Assembly (NCBI GenBank): GCA_005885115.1
Contig: VAXX01000161.1
Location: 1 to 6,242 of the forward strand
Origin: Actinomycetota bacterium
GTDB taxonomy: Bacteria; Actinomycetota; Actinomycetes; Mycobacteriales; Micromonosporaceae
Direction of reading: 5' to 3'
Length of the DNA: 6,242 nt
Shown here one piece after another: positions 5,935-6,242 of this stretch (position 1 is its first letter; every line of letters starts with the position of its first letter). The notes beneath the pieces are model-generated. The model made no database searches. It was not told the origin of the DNA and was given only the letters and a program-made list of their open reading frames with translations. The translations under genes were made by a program, and so were the position numbers.

Positions 5935-6242
5935 TTACCCCAGCCGCAGCGTGGCCAGCGCCGCGGCCAGCAGCACCCCCAGGCCGTTGGTGGCCCAGTG
6001 CAGCCCCGCCGCGGCCAGCAGGCTGCCGCTGCGCCGGCGCAGCTCACACAGCAGCAGCCCGGCCAGCGCCGTGAAGCCGACGGTGGCCACGACCGCCACC
6101 ACCTGGCCGGCCGGCGCCGGGCCGACCGCCGCCGCCACCGCGTGGTTGGCGTGGCTCAGGCGCAGCGAGGGCAGGATGTGCCAGAGGCCGAACAGCACCG
6201 ACGAGGACACGCTGGCCCACACCGCGCCGCGGTGGCGATGGA
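5935..6242 (-). CDS. CPBP-family (CAAX/Rce1-like) intramembrane protease, C-terminal part
   Basis: Only the last 102 codons or so are present. The frame stays open to the right edge, and the residues before the GTG at 6222 (HRHRGAVWAS) already look like the interior of the family, so that GTG is not the true start. Two of the conserved CPBP (ABI, Abi/Rce1-like) motifs are visible: the FGLWH motif with its metal-binding histidine (minus strand near 6178-6192), and the later G-L-HWATN motif (HxxxN, near 5985-6000), each in a hydrophobic helix. The EExxxR motif of this family would lie just upstream, outside the window. Members are glutamic-type membrane proteases that cleave near or after CAAX-like or other membrane-associated substrates, and many bacterial ones have unknown targets or roles in bacteriocin immunity. 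The gene stops with TAA, 69 bp before the PhzE-type gene on the same strand. Substrate unknown. Confidence 0.8.
   Translation of the reverse strand, partial: HRHRGAVWASVSSSVLFGLWHILPSLRLSHANHAVAAAVGPAPAGQVVAVVATVGFTALAGLLLCELRRRSGSLLAAAGLHWATNGLGVLLAAALATLRLG

Overview
The window is roughly 70% G+C. It has strong G/C bias at third codon positions, GTG starts, long open frames on the non-coding strand, and actinobacterial protein families. This points to a high-GC actinomycete, plausibly a member of the Micromonosporaceae, but no species can be assigned from the sequence alone.

Layout. Bases 1-1572 (+ strand) hold the 3' part of a large polytopic membrane protein gene. Its C-terminal end looks like the actinobacterial 'SCO7613 C-terminal domain' membrane proteins. 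The reading frame is open from the left edge, is broken by one in-frame TGA (577-579) inside what looks like a transmembrane helix, and continues in the same frame from a GTG directly after the stop to 1572. It is either a nonsense-interrupted gene or two abutting ORFs. Only 2 bp further on, the convergent minus-strand block begins.

Read in transcription order on the minus strand, that block has three genes. First is the 3' end of a CPBP-family intramembrane protease (5935 to the right edge, N-terminus outside the window). After a 69-bp gap comes a fused TrpE/TrpG enzyme of the PhzE type (anthranilate / 2-amino-2-deoxyisochorismate synthase, 4054-5865). After a further 34 bp comes a membrane-anchored, extracytoplasmic PQQ-like beta-propeller protein with two C-terminal beta-sandwich modules (1575-4019). 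The propeller gene has no room for its own promoter other than inside phzE or the 34-bp gap, so the two are probably co-transcribed. Whether the CPBP gene belongs to the same transcript is open.

How the genes could work together. The PhzE-type enzyme would draw chorismate and glutamine into an aminated aromatic product for specialised metabolism, or provide a second anthranilate source. No other phenazine or aromatic-pathway gene is visible. The propeller protein acts outside the membrane and carries no recognisable catalytic residues, so any functional tie to the cytoplasmic PhzE-type enzyme is inferred only from the close spacing. No RNA genes, insertion sequences, CRISPR arrays or convincing terminators were seen. 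The tetranucleotide GTAC is strikingly frequent throughout the window.
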